This document shows positions 1 through 4,684 of a DNA stretch of 5,162 bases, piece by piece. The position numbers were made by a program, and so were the translations under genes. Numbering within the stretch: position 1 is the stretch's first letter; every line of letters begins with the position of its first letter. The notes below the pieces were generated by a model. That model saw nothing but the letters and a program-made list of their open reading frames with translations, had not been told where the DNA came from and ran no database searches. The stretch comes from Spirochaetaceae bacterium (GTDB taxonomy: Bacteria; Spirochaetota; Spirochaetia; SZUA-6; RPPD01): positions 1-5,162 of the forward strand of contig RPPD01000202.1 of the NCBI GenBank assembly GCA_003818675.1. Reading direction: 5' to 3'.

Positions 1-503
1 AGAAAGGCCGACTGTGGACCCAGTTCACCTATTATAACAATTATTCTGGGTATGAATGCCAGGGTCAGAATGAGGGCAGAGCCCAGGTAGATTATGAAGC
101 GGGACATGATGATGTTTGCGCTGATTTTTGAATCGATTCCCGTGGATTTCAGGTGATATATCTGGAATGGCTGGCCGCCAGTGGCCATGGGCGTCAAATA
201 TGCAAATAGATAGCCAAATACGGAATTGGTAAATGCGTCTGTGAACTTGATTTTCAAAGAAAACTGGTGCAAAACAATTTTAAGGCGCAGGGAATCAATG
301 CAGTAGATACCCAGATAGAGCAGAAACGGCACAACTATGTGATTCCAACTCACCCTGGACAGTTCTGTCAACAGGGAATTGAAATCCAGGAAAAACGTAA
401 AAATTATATTGGCGGCTATTCCAATGAAGATGACAATTATTACCGCACGAATGATTTTCCCTGTGTTTGAAACAGGGGATTTGCTGTTTGGCTCTGTTTC
501 CAT
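1..503 (-). CDS. UPF0104 / LPG_synthase_TM-like integral membrane protein (N-terminal part, cut by window edge)
   Basis: The visible 167 residues are the N-terminus of a polytopic membrane protein; the rest lies beyond the left edge. A short polar head (about residues 1-16) is followed by hydrophobic stretches at about 17-41, 55-70, 92-104 and 131-158. Residues 104-118 read TPMATGGQPFQIYHL, which I recognise as the conserved motif of the UPF0104 / lysylphosphatidylglycerol synthase transmembrane family (AglD/YbhN-like, flippase-like domain). Family members are linked to transfer or flipping of lipid-linked substrates at the inner membrane, but many have no proven activity, and no aminoacyltransferase domain is visible here. 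ATG at 503 is the first possible start after an in-frame TGA at 510-512. No good Shine-Dalgarno lies upstream. The gene is divergent from a glycolipid-type glycosyltransferase, which suggests a shared role in envelope lipid glycosylation (inference). Confidence 0.85.
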   Translation of the reverse strand, partial: METEPNSKSPVSNTGKIIRAVIIVIFIGIAANIIFTFFLDFNSLLTELSRVSWNHIVVPFLLYLGIYCIDSLRLKIVLHQFSLKIKFTDAFTNSVFGYLFAYLTPMATGGQPFQIYHLKSTGIDSKISANIIMSRFIIYLGSALILTLAFIPRIIVIIGELGPQSAF

Positions 504-515
504 ATTGTATCATGG

Positions 516-544
516 ACTATAGAGGAACCTGCCATTCTTTTCAA
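516..544 (-). promoter_or_regulatory. Candidate sigma70-type promoter for the UPF0104 gene
   Basis: On the minus strand, TTGAAA (539-544) is followed by a 17-base spacer and TATAGT (516-521); each hexamer is one base off consensus. Transcription would start near 508-509, only about 5-6 bases before the ATG at 503. That implies a leaderless or nearly leaderless mRNA and fits the absence of a Shine-Dalgarno. It is a sequence match only. Confidence 0.5.
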
Positions 545-590
545 GACAATAAAAAATGCATTCAAAAAGCAATTGTTTTTTACATTAGGC

Positions 591-619
591 TTGATTTTGG
601 ATGACAACCGGAATATCAT
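591..619 (+). promoter_or_regulatory. Weak candidate promoter for the glycosyltransferase gene
   Basis: TTGATT (591-596), a 17-base spacer and TATCAT (614-619) would place the transcription start at about 626-627, on the GTG start codon at 627. This would again be leaderless. It lies inside the upstream extension of the open frame, so it conflicts with use of the earlier TTG starts. The hexamers are only fair and could arise by chance in AT-rich DNA. Confidence 0.3.
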
Positions 620-626
620 TTTAATT

Positions 627-1799
627 GTGAACATCACAAAGTCCAAAAAGACGGCAAAAAGACCTGCAAAGGCCAAAAAGCAGGGAACAGGGGTCAAACG
701 AGTTCTCATCTGCATTGGGGACGCGGCTGGCGGGCACATCTCCGCGGCAAATGCCATGATCGCGGCGTTCGCGAAACTTGCCGGGAAAAGAGTGCAGGTT
801 ACGGTAAAGGACCTTTTTACAGAGGCAAAAATTGCTCCGTTTAATAATGCCGCGGACGTCTATATAAAGGTCAACAAGAACCGTTCCGTGGAATGGTTCT
901 ATAATGTGGGTGTTTGGCTATTCAACAGATTTTTCTTTTATCCTGTATATCGGGCATTTCTTCTGGTTAGAATGGGGAAGGCGTCAAAATCAATCATAGA
1001 TTCCTGCAAACCTGATCTTGTGATATCCAACAATGCGATAGTCGCACCAATAATGGAACGACTCAAAAAAGATGGCGCAACATGGAAGTCCGCCGTACTT
1101 GTGACTGACATCGCATATATTTTCCGCGGCTGGGCTGATCGCTCGGCGGATATAGTGATAAGCCCCACCAGGGAAGCATCAGTCAAGCTCCACCGTTATG
1201 GTGTTGCTGAAAAAACAATCAGGCAGCCGCTTTTTCCGATTAATCCTGCCCTGGAAAAGTATAGACCCAGGGTAAAGGTGCTTTCAGAGTTGGGATTTGC
1301 CTTGAAAGGAAGAAAGACCGTGCTTGTGACTTCGGGCGGATTTGGCGTGCTCGCCCTTAAAAAAGCGCTTGATACGCTTATGACAGATGGGCGCCTGCAG
1401 ATAATCGTGCTTGCGGGCAGGGTGGATGAGTACAGAAAAATCCTTGCACTTCGTTACGCAAACAATCCGCGTGTGAAGGTCCTGGGATTTGTAGCCAATA
1501 TCCAGGACTATTACAATGCGGCAGATATCATCGTTGGCAAACCTGGACCTGCGACGCTCATTGAGATAGAACTGTTCAGGAAAAAAGCCGTGTTCACCAA
1601 GCATGTGGGCGGTCAGGAAAAGGGTAATGTGGATTATGCCCTTCGCAACCGCAATTTTCGCTCAATCGGTGGAAATTGGCATTTGTTAAAGAGAAACATA
1701 GACGAGCTTTTAGATCAGAAGAACGTCCCGATTTCGGAGCGCAGATACTTCAATGAGTGTGAGCTTATCGTGAAGGAGCTCTTGAAGCTTCTAAAATAA
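627..1799 (+). CDS. MGDG synthase-like / GT28 family glycosyltransferase
   Basis: Probable lipid glycosyltransferase with a MurG-like GT-B fold, predicted to move a sugar from a nucleotide sugar to a diacylglycerol-type acceptor at the cytoplasmic face of the membrane. Counting from GTG 627 (390 residues), the Gly-rich acceptor-side motif GDAAGGHISAAN is at about 31-42, as in the MGDG_synth N-terminal domain. A helix with an FFFY stretch near 100-115 may touch the membrane. The C-terminal nucleotide-sugar domain has VTSGGFG (about 234-240), GFVANI..YYNAADIIVGKPGPATLIE (287-313), and GQEKGN (329-334), the family's GQExxN signature. The start is uncertain: the frame has no ATG near its beginning, and TTG at 573, 591 or 597 (408, 402 or 400 residues) are alternatives. 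I prefer GTG 627 because the homologous domain begins soon after it and the Lys-rich leader is plausible. Donor and acceptor cannot be told from sequence; a processive glucosyl- or galactosyl-DAG synthase is the main option. Confidence 0.88.
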   Translation: MNITKSKKTAKRPAKAKKQGTGVKRVLICIGDAAGGHISAANAMIAAFAKLAGKRVQVTVKDLFTEAKIAPFNNAADVYIKVNKNRSVEWFYNVGVWLFNRFFFYPVYRAFLLVRMGKASKSIIDSCKPDLVISNNAIVAPIMERLKKDGATWKSAVLVTDIAYIFRGWADRSADIVISPTREASVKLHRYGVAEKTIRQPLFPINPALEKYRPRVKVLSELGFALKGRKTVLVTSGGFGVLALKKALDTLMTDGRLQIIVLAGRVDEYRKILALRYANNPRVKVLGFVANIQDYYNAADIIVGKPGPATLIEIELFRKKAVFTKHVGGQEKGNVDYALRNRNFRSIGGNWHLLKRNIDELLDQKNVPISERRYFNECELIVKELLKLLK

Positions 1800-1828
1800 A
1801 AAATCCGCACAATGCTGGCTGTGTGTGC
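1793..1828 (-). terminator. Weak intrinsic terminator candidate downstream of tRNA-Val
   Basis: Read on the minus strand, GCACA (1824-1828) and TGTGC (1807-1811) can form a 5-bp stem with a 12-base loop, followed at once by GGATTTTTTATTTTAG. The T-rich tract is good but the stem is short. It could end transcription from the tRNA-Val about 140 bases upstream before it enters the convergent glycosyltransferase gene. On the plus strand there is no T-run after the stem, so it is not a terminator for the glycosyltransferase. Confidence 0.35.
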
Positions 1829-1938
1829 AAGGGATATTGTGTGCTGGAACTAAAACCTTTGGGACAGCATGAAATGAATGTAGTGCAGTTTTAATCGGCG
1901 AAAACCAGATATGACAAGTTGTCCGAAACTGCAAGCGA

Positions 1939-1959
1939 TGGATCCCCATAGGGGAGCCA
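1939..1959 (-). other. Short hairpin just 3' of tRNA-Val
   Basis: TCCCC (1943-1947) pairs with GGGGA (1951-1955) around an ATA loop. The stem continues past one A/G mismatch with TGG/CCA (1939-1941/1957-1959). It begins 7 bases beyond the tRNA discriminator base on the minus strand. No T-run follows, so it is not a standard intrinsic terminator; it might be a 3' processing or end-protecting structure, or chance. Confidence 0.35.
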
Positions 1960-1965
1960 GCGCAA

Positions 1966-2038
1966 TGGGCGGTGAGGGGTACGATCCCCCGACCTTCTGG
2001 GTGTAAACCAGACGCTCTCCCAGCTGAGCTAACCGCCC
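1966..2038 (-). tRNA. tRNA-Val (anticodon TAC)
   Basis: The minus strand folds into a complete 73-nt cloverleaf. The acceptor stem is GGGCGGT/ACCGCCC with discriminator A (1966), and the D-arm is GCTC/GAGC with an AGCTGGGA loop containing G18 G19. The anticodon stem is TCTGG/CCAGA with loop TTTACAC, giving anticodon TAC (reads GUA/GUG valine codons). The variable loop has 5 nt, and the T-stem is GGGGG/CCCTC with one G-T wobble. CCA is not encoded; the genomic bases after the discriminator are TTG, so CCA must be added by nucleotidyltransferase. Oddity: the T-loop reads ATCGTAC, so the near-universal T54 and A58 are replaced by A54 and T58. C56 and T55 are kept, so the loop could still bind the D-loop. 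A long hairpin ends one base before the tRNA 5' end. Confidence 0.93.
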
Positions 2039-2039
2039 C

Positions 2040-2080
2040 TGTTTCCTCCGAAGCTGCCATCGGCACCTTCGGAGGAAACA
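2040..2080 (-). repeat. Long hairpin (14-bp perfect inverted repeat) abutting the tRNA-Val 5' end
   Basis: TGTTTCCTCCGAAG (2040-2053) and CTTCGGAGGAAACA (2067-2080) are perfect inverted repeats of 14 bp. Inside them, after one C/C mismatch, TGCC/GGCA (2055-2058/2062-2065) adds 4 bp around a 3-base ATC loop, so nearly the whole 41 bases pair. On the minus strand one base (2039) separates this hairpin from G1 of the tRNA. There is no T-run, so it is not a standard terminator. One arm contains GGAGGA, a Shine-Dalgarno-like string, but no gene follows it. Confidence 0.8.
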
Positions 2081-2081
2081 T

Positions 2082-2134
2082 TGGAGAATTGCTATTTTCT
2101 ATATGATCACAATATGGAAAATAGCAATTCTCCA
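2082..2134. repeat. 53-bp palindromic element (18-bp perfect inverted repeat)
   Basis: TGGAGAATTGCTATTTTC (2082-2099) is the exact inverse of 2117-2134. The pairing extends inward with a T-G wobble (2100/2116) and ATAT/ATAT (2101-2104/2112-2115), leaving a 7-base GATCACA loop. The hairpin has about 23 pairs, far more than expected by chance. No T-run follows on either strand. It could be a palindromic extragenic repeat, a remnant of a small mobile element, or an unusual terminator or attenuator between aroB and the tRNA. Confidence 0.8.
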
Positions 2135-2356
2135 CGACTTTCATTTAGCAAATAATATAGAATAATTACTTCAATAAAATATAAAAAGGCAATTATCCAT
2201 TCTCCACAGCATTTGCGAACCAAAAGAAACTATCATTTTCTGACTCATTCTGTCAAGCACACTGAAATACCTGCCTGCCGGATACAGGCACAGATTCCCT
2301 CCCTGTTACTTTTCTGTATAGACCTGTTTGGCCGTTTTGCAAGGTGGAACAAGCGC
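2135..2356. other. Gene-free AT-rich spacer between the palindromes and aroB
   Basis: No supported coding frame lies here. From 2141 to 2188 the DNA is very AT-rich with TATA-like strings on both strands. On the minus strand this would be a natural place for a tRNA-Val promoter, but I could not fix a -35/-10 pair with a good spacer. A 6-bp hairpin TGCCTG/CAGGCA (2272-2277/2285-2290, loop CCGGATA) lies 67 bases past the aroB stop. No T-run follows it on the minus strand, so it is at best a weak transcript end for aroB. Confidence 0.5.
2189..2207 (+). repeat. Degenerate partial copy of the palindrome arm with a 7-bp tandem duplication
   Basis: GCAATTATCCATTCTCCAC resembles GCAATTCTCCAC at 2124-2135, the right arm of the neighbouring palindrome plus one base. 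It differs by a 7-base insert that makes an imperfect tandem ATTATCC/ATTCTCC. This suggests repeat wear or slippage within one element that may span about 2082-2207. Confidence 0.45.
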
Positions 2357-3484
2357 CTAATAAGAATCCGCGAGTACGGCTTTGATGTCCTTTTCAGGCA
2401 CAGGACGAGACCATAATCCATCATCGAACTGCATCATTTCACCAATGCCCTTCTGGAAAACAAAGCGGAGCGTGTCTTTTCTGACTTTCTTGTCAGTGTA
2501 AAGCTTATCCGATAGTTGTTCTATTTTGACCCCAGGCGGAATTTTTACCGGAAGCCCTGCACGTACGAGAAGAGTGCGTACACGCACGAGGTCATCCTCG
2601 TTTGCATACCCGTAGCGCACGCCAAGTCTTAACTGGGCGACAAGACCCACTGAAACCGCCTCGCCATGGAGCAAAGTGAAACCCGCGAGGGTTTCCAAAG
2701 CGCGGCCAACAGTGTGCCCGAGGTTCAGGACCTGGCGCAGGTTTTCCTCGATCGGGTCAGCCGCGACCACATGATATTTTATTTCACAGTTGCGCCTTGC
2801 AATGTGCAGGGCCGTATCCTTGTTGATATTTGAAGAGGCTGGAAGCAGTTTCTCGACGTTTTTTTCAAGAAACTCAAAAAGTTCGATATCGGCCATGCAC
2901 GCGTGCTTGATTGTTTCTGCCAGGCCTGAGCTTATTTCGCGGGAGGGCAGCGTATCCCATGTGTCCAGGTCTATGTAGACCTTTTTGGGCTGGTTAAACA
3001 GGCCAATGAGGTTTGTGGCGGCTGGTGTATCAACCGCGGTTTTTCCGCCAACGGATGCGTCCGCGGCAGAGAGAAGGGTGGTTGAATAGACAACAAAGGG
3101 AATGCCGCGGCCGAAGGTGCCTGCCAGAAAACCTGCCAGGTCGGAGACTACGCCTCCACCCAGTGCAATCACCGCGCTGTCGCGGCCGAACCTGGATTCA
3201 ATCATGCGATCTTCAAGCACGGCCTTGGTTTCCCGTGTATTTGATGCCTCGCCAGCGGGGAACATAAAAAGTTCTGCTGTAATTCCCGCGGCCTTGAGGT
3301 GTATAAGCATTGTATTGCCATACAGCGGGTTGATGTTTGAATCAGTAATCAGGGCAAAGCGATGGGCTTTTCCGCATAGCCCGGCGGCAAGGTCATTGGC
3401 GCATTGTTTAAAAAGAGCGCGTCCTATCTGTATGTCATAGGAGTCATCTTTGGTTTTTACAAGTGGCACATGAAATACGGACAT
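2357..3484 (-). CDS. aroB: 3-dehydroquinate synthase
   Basis: Predicted to convert DAHP to 3-dehydroquinate, step 2 of the shikimate pathway, in the cytosol, using NAD+ and a divalent metal. The 375 residues match the usual length. The Gly-rich NAD-binding motif GGGVVSDLAGF is at 109-119, and STTLLSAADASVGGKTAVD at 134-152 carries the catalytic Asp142 and Lys148. SGLAETIKHA (186-195) gives metal ligand Glu190 and Lys193. DPIEENLRQVLNLGHT (243-258) gives Glu246, Arg250, Asn254 and metal ligand His257. LHGEAVSVG (272-280) gives metal ligand His273, and DKKVRKDTLRFVF (331-343) is the C-terminal Lys motif. Two positions are unusual: Thr157 replaces the Lys of the common GKNLIG motif (here ATNLIG), and Arg261 replaces the second His of the usual GHTxGHA. 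All three metal ligands are kept. ATG 3484 has GGGGGA about 6-7 bases upstream as ribosome binding site. The stop is TAG; the next gene on this strand is the tRNA-Val, 318 bases on. A divergent sugar-phosphate cyclase is a less likely alternative. Confidence 0.93.
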   Translation of the reverse strand: MSVFHVPLVKTKDDSYDIQIGRALFKQCANDLAAGLCGKAHRFALITDSNINPLYGNTMLIHLKAAGITAELFMFPAGEASNTRETKAVLEDRMIESRFGRDSAVIALGGGVVSDLAGFLAGTFGRGIPFVVYSTTLLSAADASVGGKTAVDTPAATNLIGLFNQPKKVYIDLDTWDTLPSREISSGLAETIKHACMADIELFEFLEKNVEKLLPASSNINKDTALHIARRNCEIKYHVVAADPIEENLRQVLNLGHTVGRALETLAGFTLLHGEAVSVGLVAQLRLGVRYGYANEDDLVRVRTLLVRAGLPVKIPPGVKIEQLSDKLYTDKKVRKDTLRFVFQKGIGEMMQFDDGLWSRPVPEKDIKAVLADSY

Positions 3485-3503
3485 CGGAAATCCCCCAAAA
3501 GCA

Positions 3504-3571
3504 TGATGTCAATTTTAAAATCCTGTTTAAGCCAGTGTACCGAAACAACATTTGATGTCAAGCGTTGTCAA
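3504..3571. repeat. Three TGTCAA direct repeats upstream of aroB
   Basis: TGATGTCAA occurs at 3504-3512 and 3553-3561, and TTGTCAA at 3565-3571. The TGTCAA cores begin at 3507, 3556 and 3566, spacings of 49 and 10 bases, close to whole helical turns. The middle copy is also the aroB -35 box read on the other strand. This could be an array of regulator sites, or simply several TTGACA-like promoter boxes. Confidence 0.35.
3534..3561 (-). promoter_or_regulatory. Candidate aroB promoter
   Basis: On the minus strand a perfect TTGACA (3556-3561) is followed by a 16-base spacer and TACACT (3534-3539, 4 of 6 matches to TATAAT). Transcription would begin near 3527, giving a leader of about 43 bases with GGGGGA near the ATG. 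Two further TTGACA boxes (3507-3512 and 3566-3571) lie close by but lack an equally good -10. Confidence 0.5.
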
Positions 3572-3593
3572 TTGCATGAGTGCCGGCCGGGAC

Positions 3594-3621
3594 TTGCAAA
3601 ACAGGTTGAATCGTGTATTAT
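3594..3621 (+). promoter_or_regulatory. Candidate promoter of the hypothetical gene at 3666
   Basis: TTGCAA (3594-3599), a 16-base spacer and TATTAT (3616-3621, one base from consensus) predict a start near 3628 and a leader of about 38 bases. A GC-rich palindromic patch, CCGGCCGG at about 3583-3590, lies just upstream and separates it from the divergent aroB promoter. Confidence 0.5.
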
Positions 3622-3665
3622 TTGGGGAAACATGGCGGTACTGTGCCAGAACAGAGGTATGATTG

Positions 3666-4583
3666 ATGATTGCAATTTACAGGATTCCTTTGCACGATGC
3701 GTTTCTATACAGCATTCTTGATCCGGAAAAACCCCATCCAGATACCCTGGACAAGGAAGGATCCCTGGTCCATGCAGTCTATTTAAACAAGGCGGGAAAG
3801 GTGGCATTGATCGAGAACTATGGCGGGGATGGATGCACTTCGGTCAGGGAATTTGAATACTCGGGAGAAAAGACAGTACGGGAGAAGGAAGTTTTCCCTG
3901 AAACTGAAGGTGTAAATGAAATTGTCTACTCATATGATGATTCCGGATATACAAAGGAATATTTTACCAATGGTGAACTTGATTTCAGGGAAATGTATAC
4001 GCAGTCCAGGGAGGGTAAACCTGTTGCCTATATGAAACTGGATGCGGGTGGCAAAATATTGGAACAATTCAGAATGAGCGCCCAGGGCGATATCACATTT
4101 TTGCAGAATCACGATGGCGAAACATCATATGAGATCAAGTATGATGATCGCGGAAGAAAAAATTCCGTGTACCACGAGGAGAAGGGCATCGGAATCACAG
4201 AGAAGTATTTCTATGAAGGAAATTCCTGCGTGAAGATGGAAGTATATGAGAATGACGAGCTCGTTGCAGTGCATGAAATAGAGGAAGACAAACAGACAAA
4301 CAGGGTTTGCGAAAGGGTTTATATTAAAAACATCCTGATCTCGGAGAACTTGCTGGAGGACAACAGAAAAGAGGGTTATTTTCTTCAGATCAGGACTATC
4401 ATGGATCCATCTGCGCTTGAATACACGAGGAATCGCGCTGATTCGCGCAAGTGTGAGATTCGCTTCGGCAAGGACGGCATCATCACGGAACTGCTTTCCA
4501 GCAATGACAGGTTTATTGATCCCGCGCTTTTAATATCCTTTGAACCGGATGCATATTATTTTCTGGAAACCGGGGAAGACTGA
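3666..4583 (+). CDS. Hypothetical soluble protein with YD/RHS-like beta-hairpin segments
   Basis: I do not recognise a named family. The 305-residue product is acidic and polar and has no signal peptide or membrane segment, so it is probably cytoplasmic. Residues 60-205 contain recurring beta-hairpin-like units built on aromatic-x-acidic-D-x-G patterns, for example YSYDDSGYTKEYF (88-100), IKYDDRGRKNSVYHEE (157-172) and TEKYFYEGN (178-186). These recall YD/RHS-type or antitoxin YwqK-like repeats, but are too irregular to assign. The C-terminal part (about 235-300) looks like a separate mixed alpha/beta segment with CEIRFGKDGIITELL at 263-277. ATG 3666 is chosen over the in-frame TTG at 3663 because AGAGG (3653-3657) lies 8 bases upstream of it. 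The gene is divergent from aroB with a 181-base gap. It ends 101 bases before the metal regulator, which has its own promoter, so it probably forms a single-gene unit. Confidence 0.8.
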   Translation: MIAIYRIPLHDAFLYSILDPEKPHPDTLDKEGSLVHAVYLNKAGKVALIENYGGDGCTSVREFEYSGEKTVREKEVFPETEGVNEIVYSYDDSGYTKEYFTNGELDFREMYTQSREGKPVAYMKLDAGGKILEQFRMSAQGDITFLQNHDGETSYEIKYDDRGRKNSVYHEEKGIGITEKYFYEGNSCVKMEVYENDELVAVHEIEEDKQTNRVCERVYIKNILISENLLEDNRKEGYFLQIRTIMDPSALEYTRNRADSRKCEIRFGKDGIITELLSSNDRFIDPALLISFEPDAYYFLETGED

Positions 4584-4615
4584 AATTCTTCAGGAACAAA
4601 ACCGCCTCTCTTTGC

Positions 4616-4644
4616 TTGACATTGGTATTACAAAGTAATACTAT
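4616..4644 (+). promoter_or_regulatory. Strong sigma70-type promoter of the regulator/metal transporter unit
   Basis: A perfect TTGACA (4616-4621), a 17-base spacer and TACTAT (4639-4644, 4 of 6 matches) predict transcription from about 4650-4652. The spacer is almost filled by a perfect palindrome, so a repressor bound there would block RNA polymerase. The leader to the ATG at 4685 is about 34 bases. Confidence 0.7.
4625..4641. promoter_or_regulatory. Candidate operator: 17-bp palindrome between -35 and -10
   Basis: GTATTAC (4625-4631), an AAA spacer and GTAATAC (4635-4641) form a perfect 7-bp inverted repeat placed between the promoter hexamers. It is the most likely site for autoregulation by the RHS protein just downstream. 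Its GTAT half-site start recalls the GTATGA half-sites known for the RHS nickel regulator NikR, although the spacing differs. The pairing and placement are seen directly; the bound protein is inferred. Confidence 0.6.
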
Positions 4645-4646
4645 TT

Positions 4647-4674
4647 TTGTTGCAGTGACTGCCTGCTGCAACAA
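4647..4674 (+). promoter_or_regulatory. Second dyad across the transcription start and Shine-Dalgarno edge
   Basis: TTGTTGCAG (4647-4655) and CTGCAACAA (4666-4674) are perfect 9-bp inverted repeats with a 10-base gap. With G-U pairs the stem could extend to 4644-4655/4666-4677 and cover AAGGA of the ribosome binding site (AAGGAG, 4673-4678). If transcription starts near 4651, only the inner 5 bp (TGCAG/CTGCA) would exist in RNA. The dyad is therefore more likely a DNA site, unless a longer transcript enters from upstream. Confidence 0.5.
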
Positions 4675-4684
4675 GGAGCCTGCC

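Noticed and set aside
440..757. Minus-strand open frame of 105 codons between the divergent genes
   Set aside because: It lies antisense to the glycosyltransferase start and in another frame of the UPF0104 gene, has no ribosome binding site, and its translation has no family features.
1884..1933. TGCAGTTT (1884-1891) and AAACTGCA (1926-1933) inverted repeat
   Set aside because: An 8-bp pair with a 34-base gap and no T-run is too weak to call a terminator or an operator by itself.
1791..2144. Minus-strand open frame of 117 codons across the intergenic region
   Set aside because: It runs through the tRNA-Val and both hairpins. Its sequence is explained by these RNA and repeat elements, with no protein motif.
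2040..2207. CRISPR-like array
   Set aside because: The repeats are inverted arms of hairpins with no regular direct repeats or equal spacers, and there are no cas genes.
2213..2416. Plus-strand open frame antisense to the aroB 3' end
   Set aside because: Non-ATG start, no ribosome binding site, overlaps the conserved aroB end, no recognisable domain.
3013..3440. Plus-strand open frames within aroB (3013-3267 and 3102-3440)
   Set aside because: Antisense shadows of the conserved NAD-binding and catalytic part of aroB, with low-complexity Arg/Pro-rich translations.
3659..3721. ATG at 3659 just after the ribosome binding site of the hypothetical gene
   Set aside because: It is in a different frame and yields only about 20 residues before a stop; ATG 3666, at better spacing, opens the 305-residue gene.
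4575..4593. Terminator for the gene ending at 4583
   Set aside because: Only 5-bp AT-rich stems (CTGAA/TTCAG or GAAGA/TCTTC) overlap the stop codon, and no T-run follows.
4616..4684. A 23-residue N-terminal extension of the RHS protein from TTG 4616
   Set aside because: The TTG is the -35 hexamer of a strong promoter, and ATG 4685 has an ideal AAGGAG six bases upstream; the extension is Cys/Thr-rich and unlike RHS proteins.
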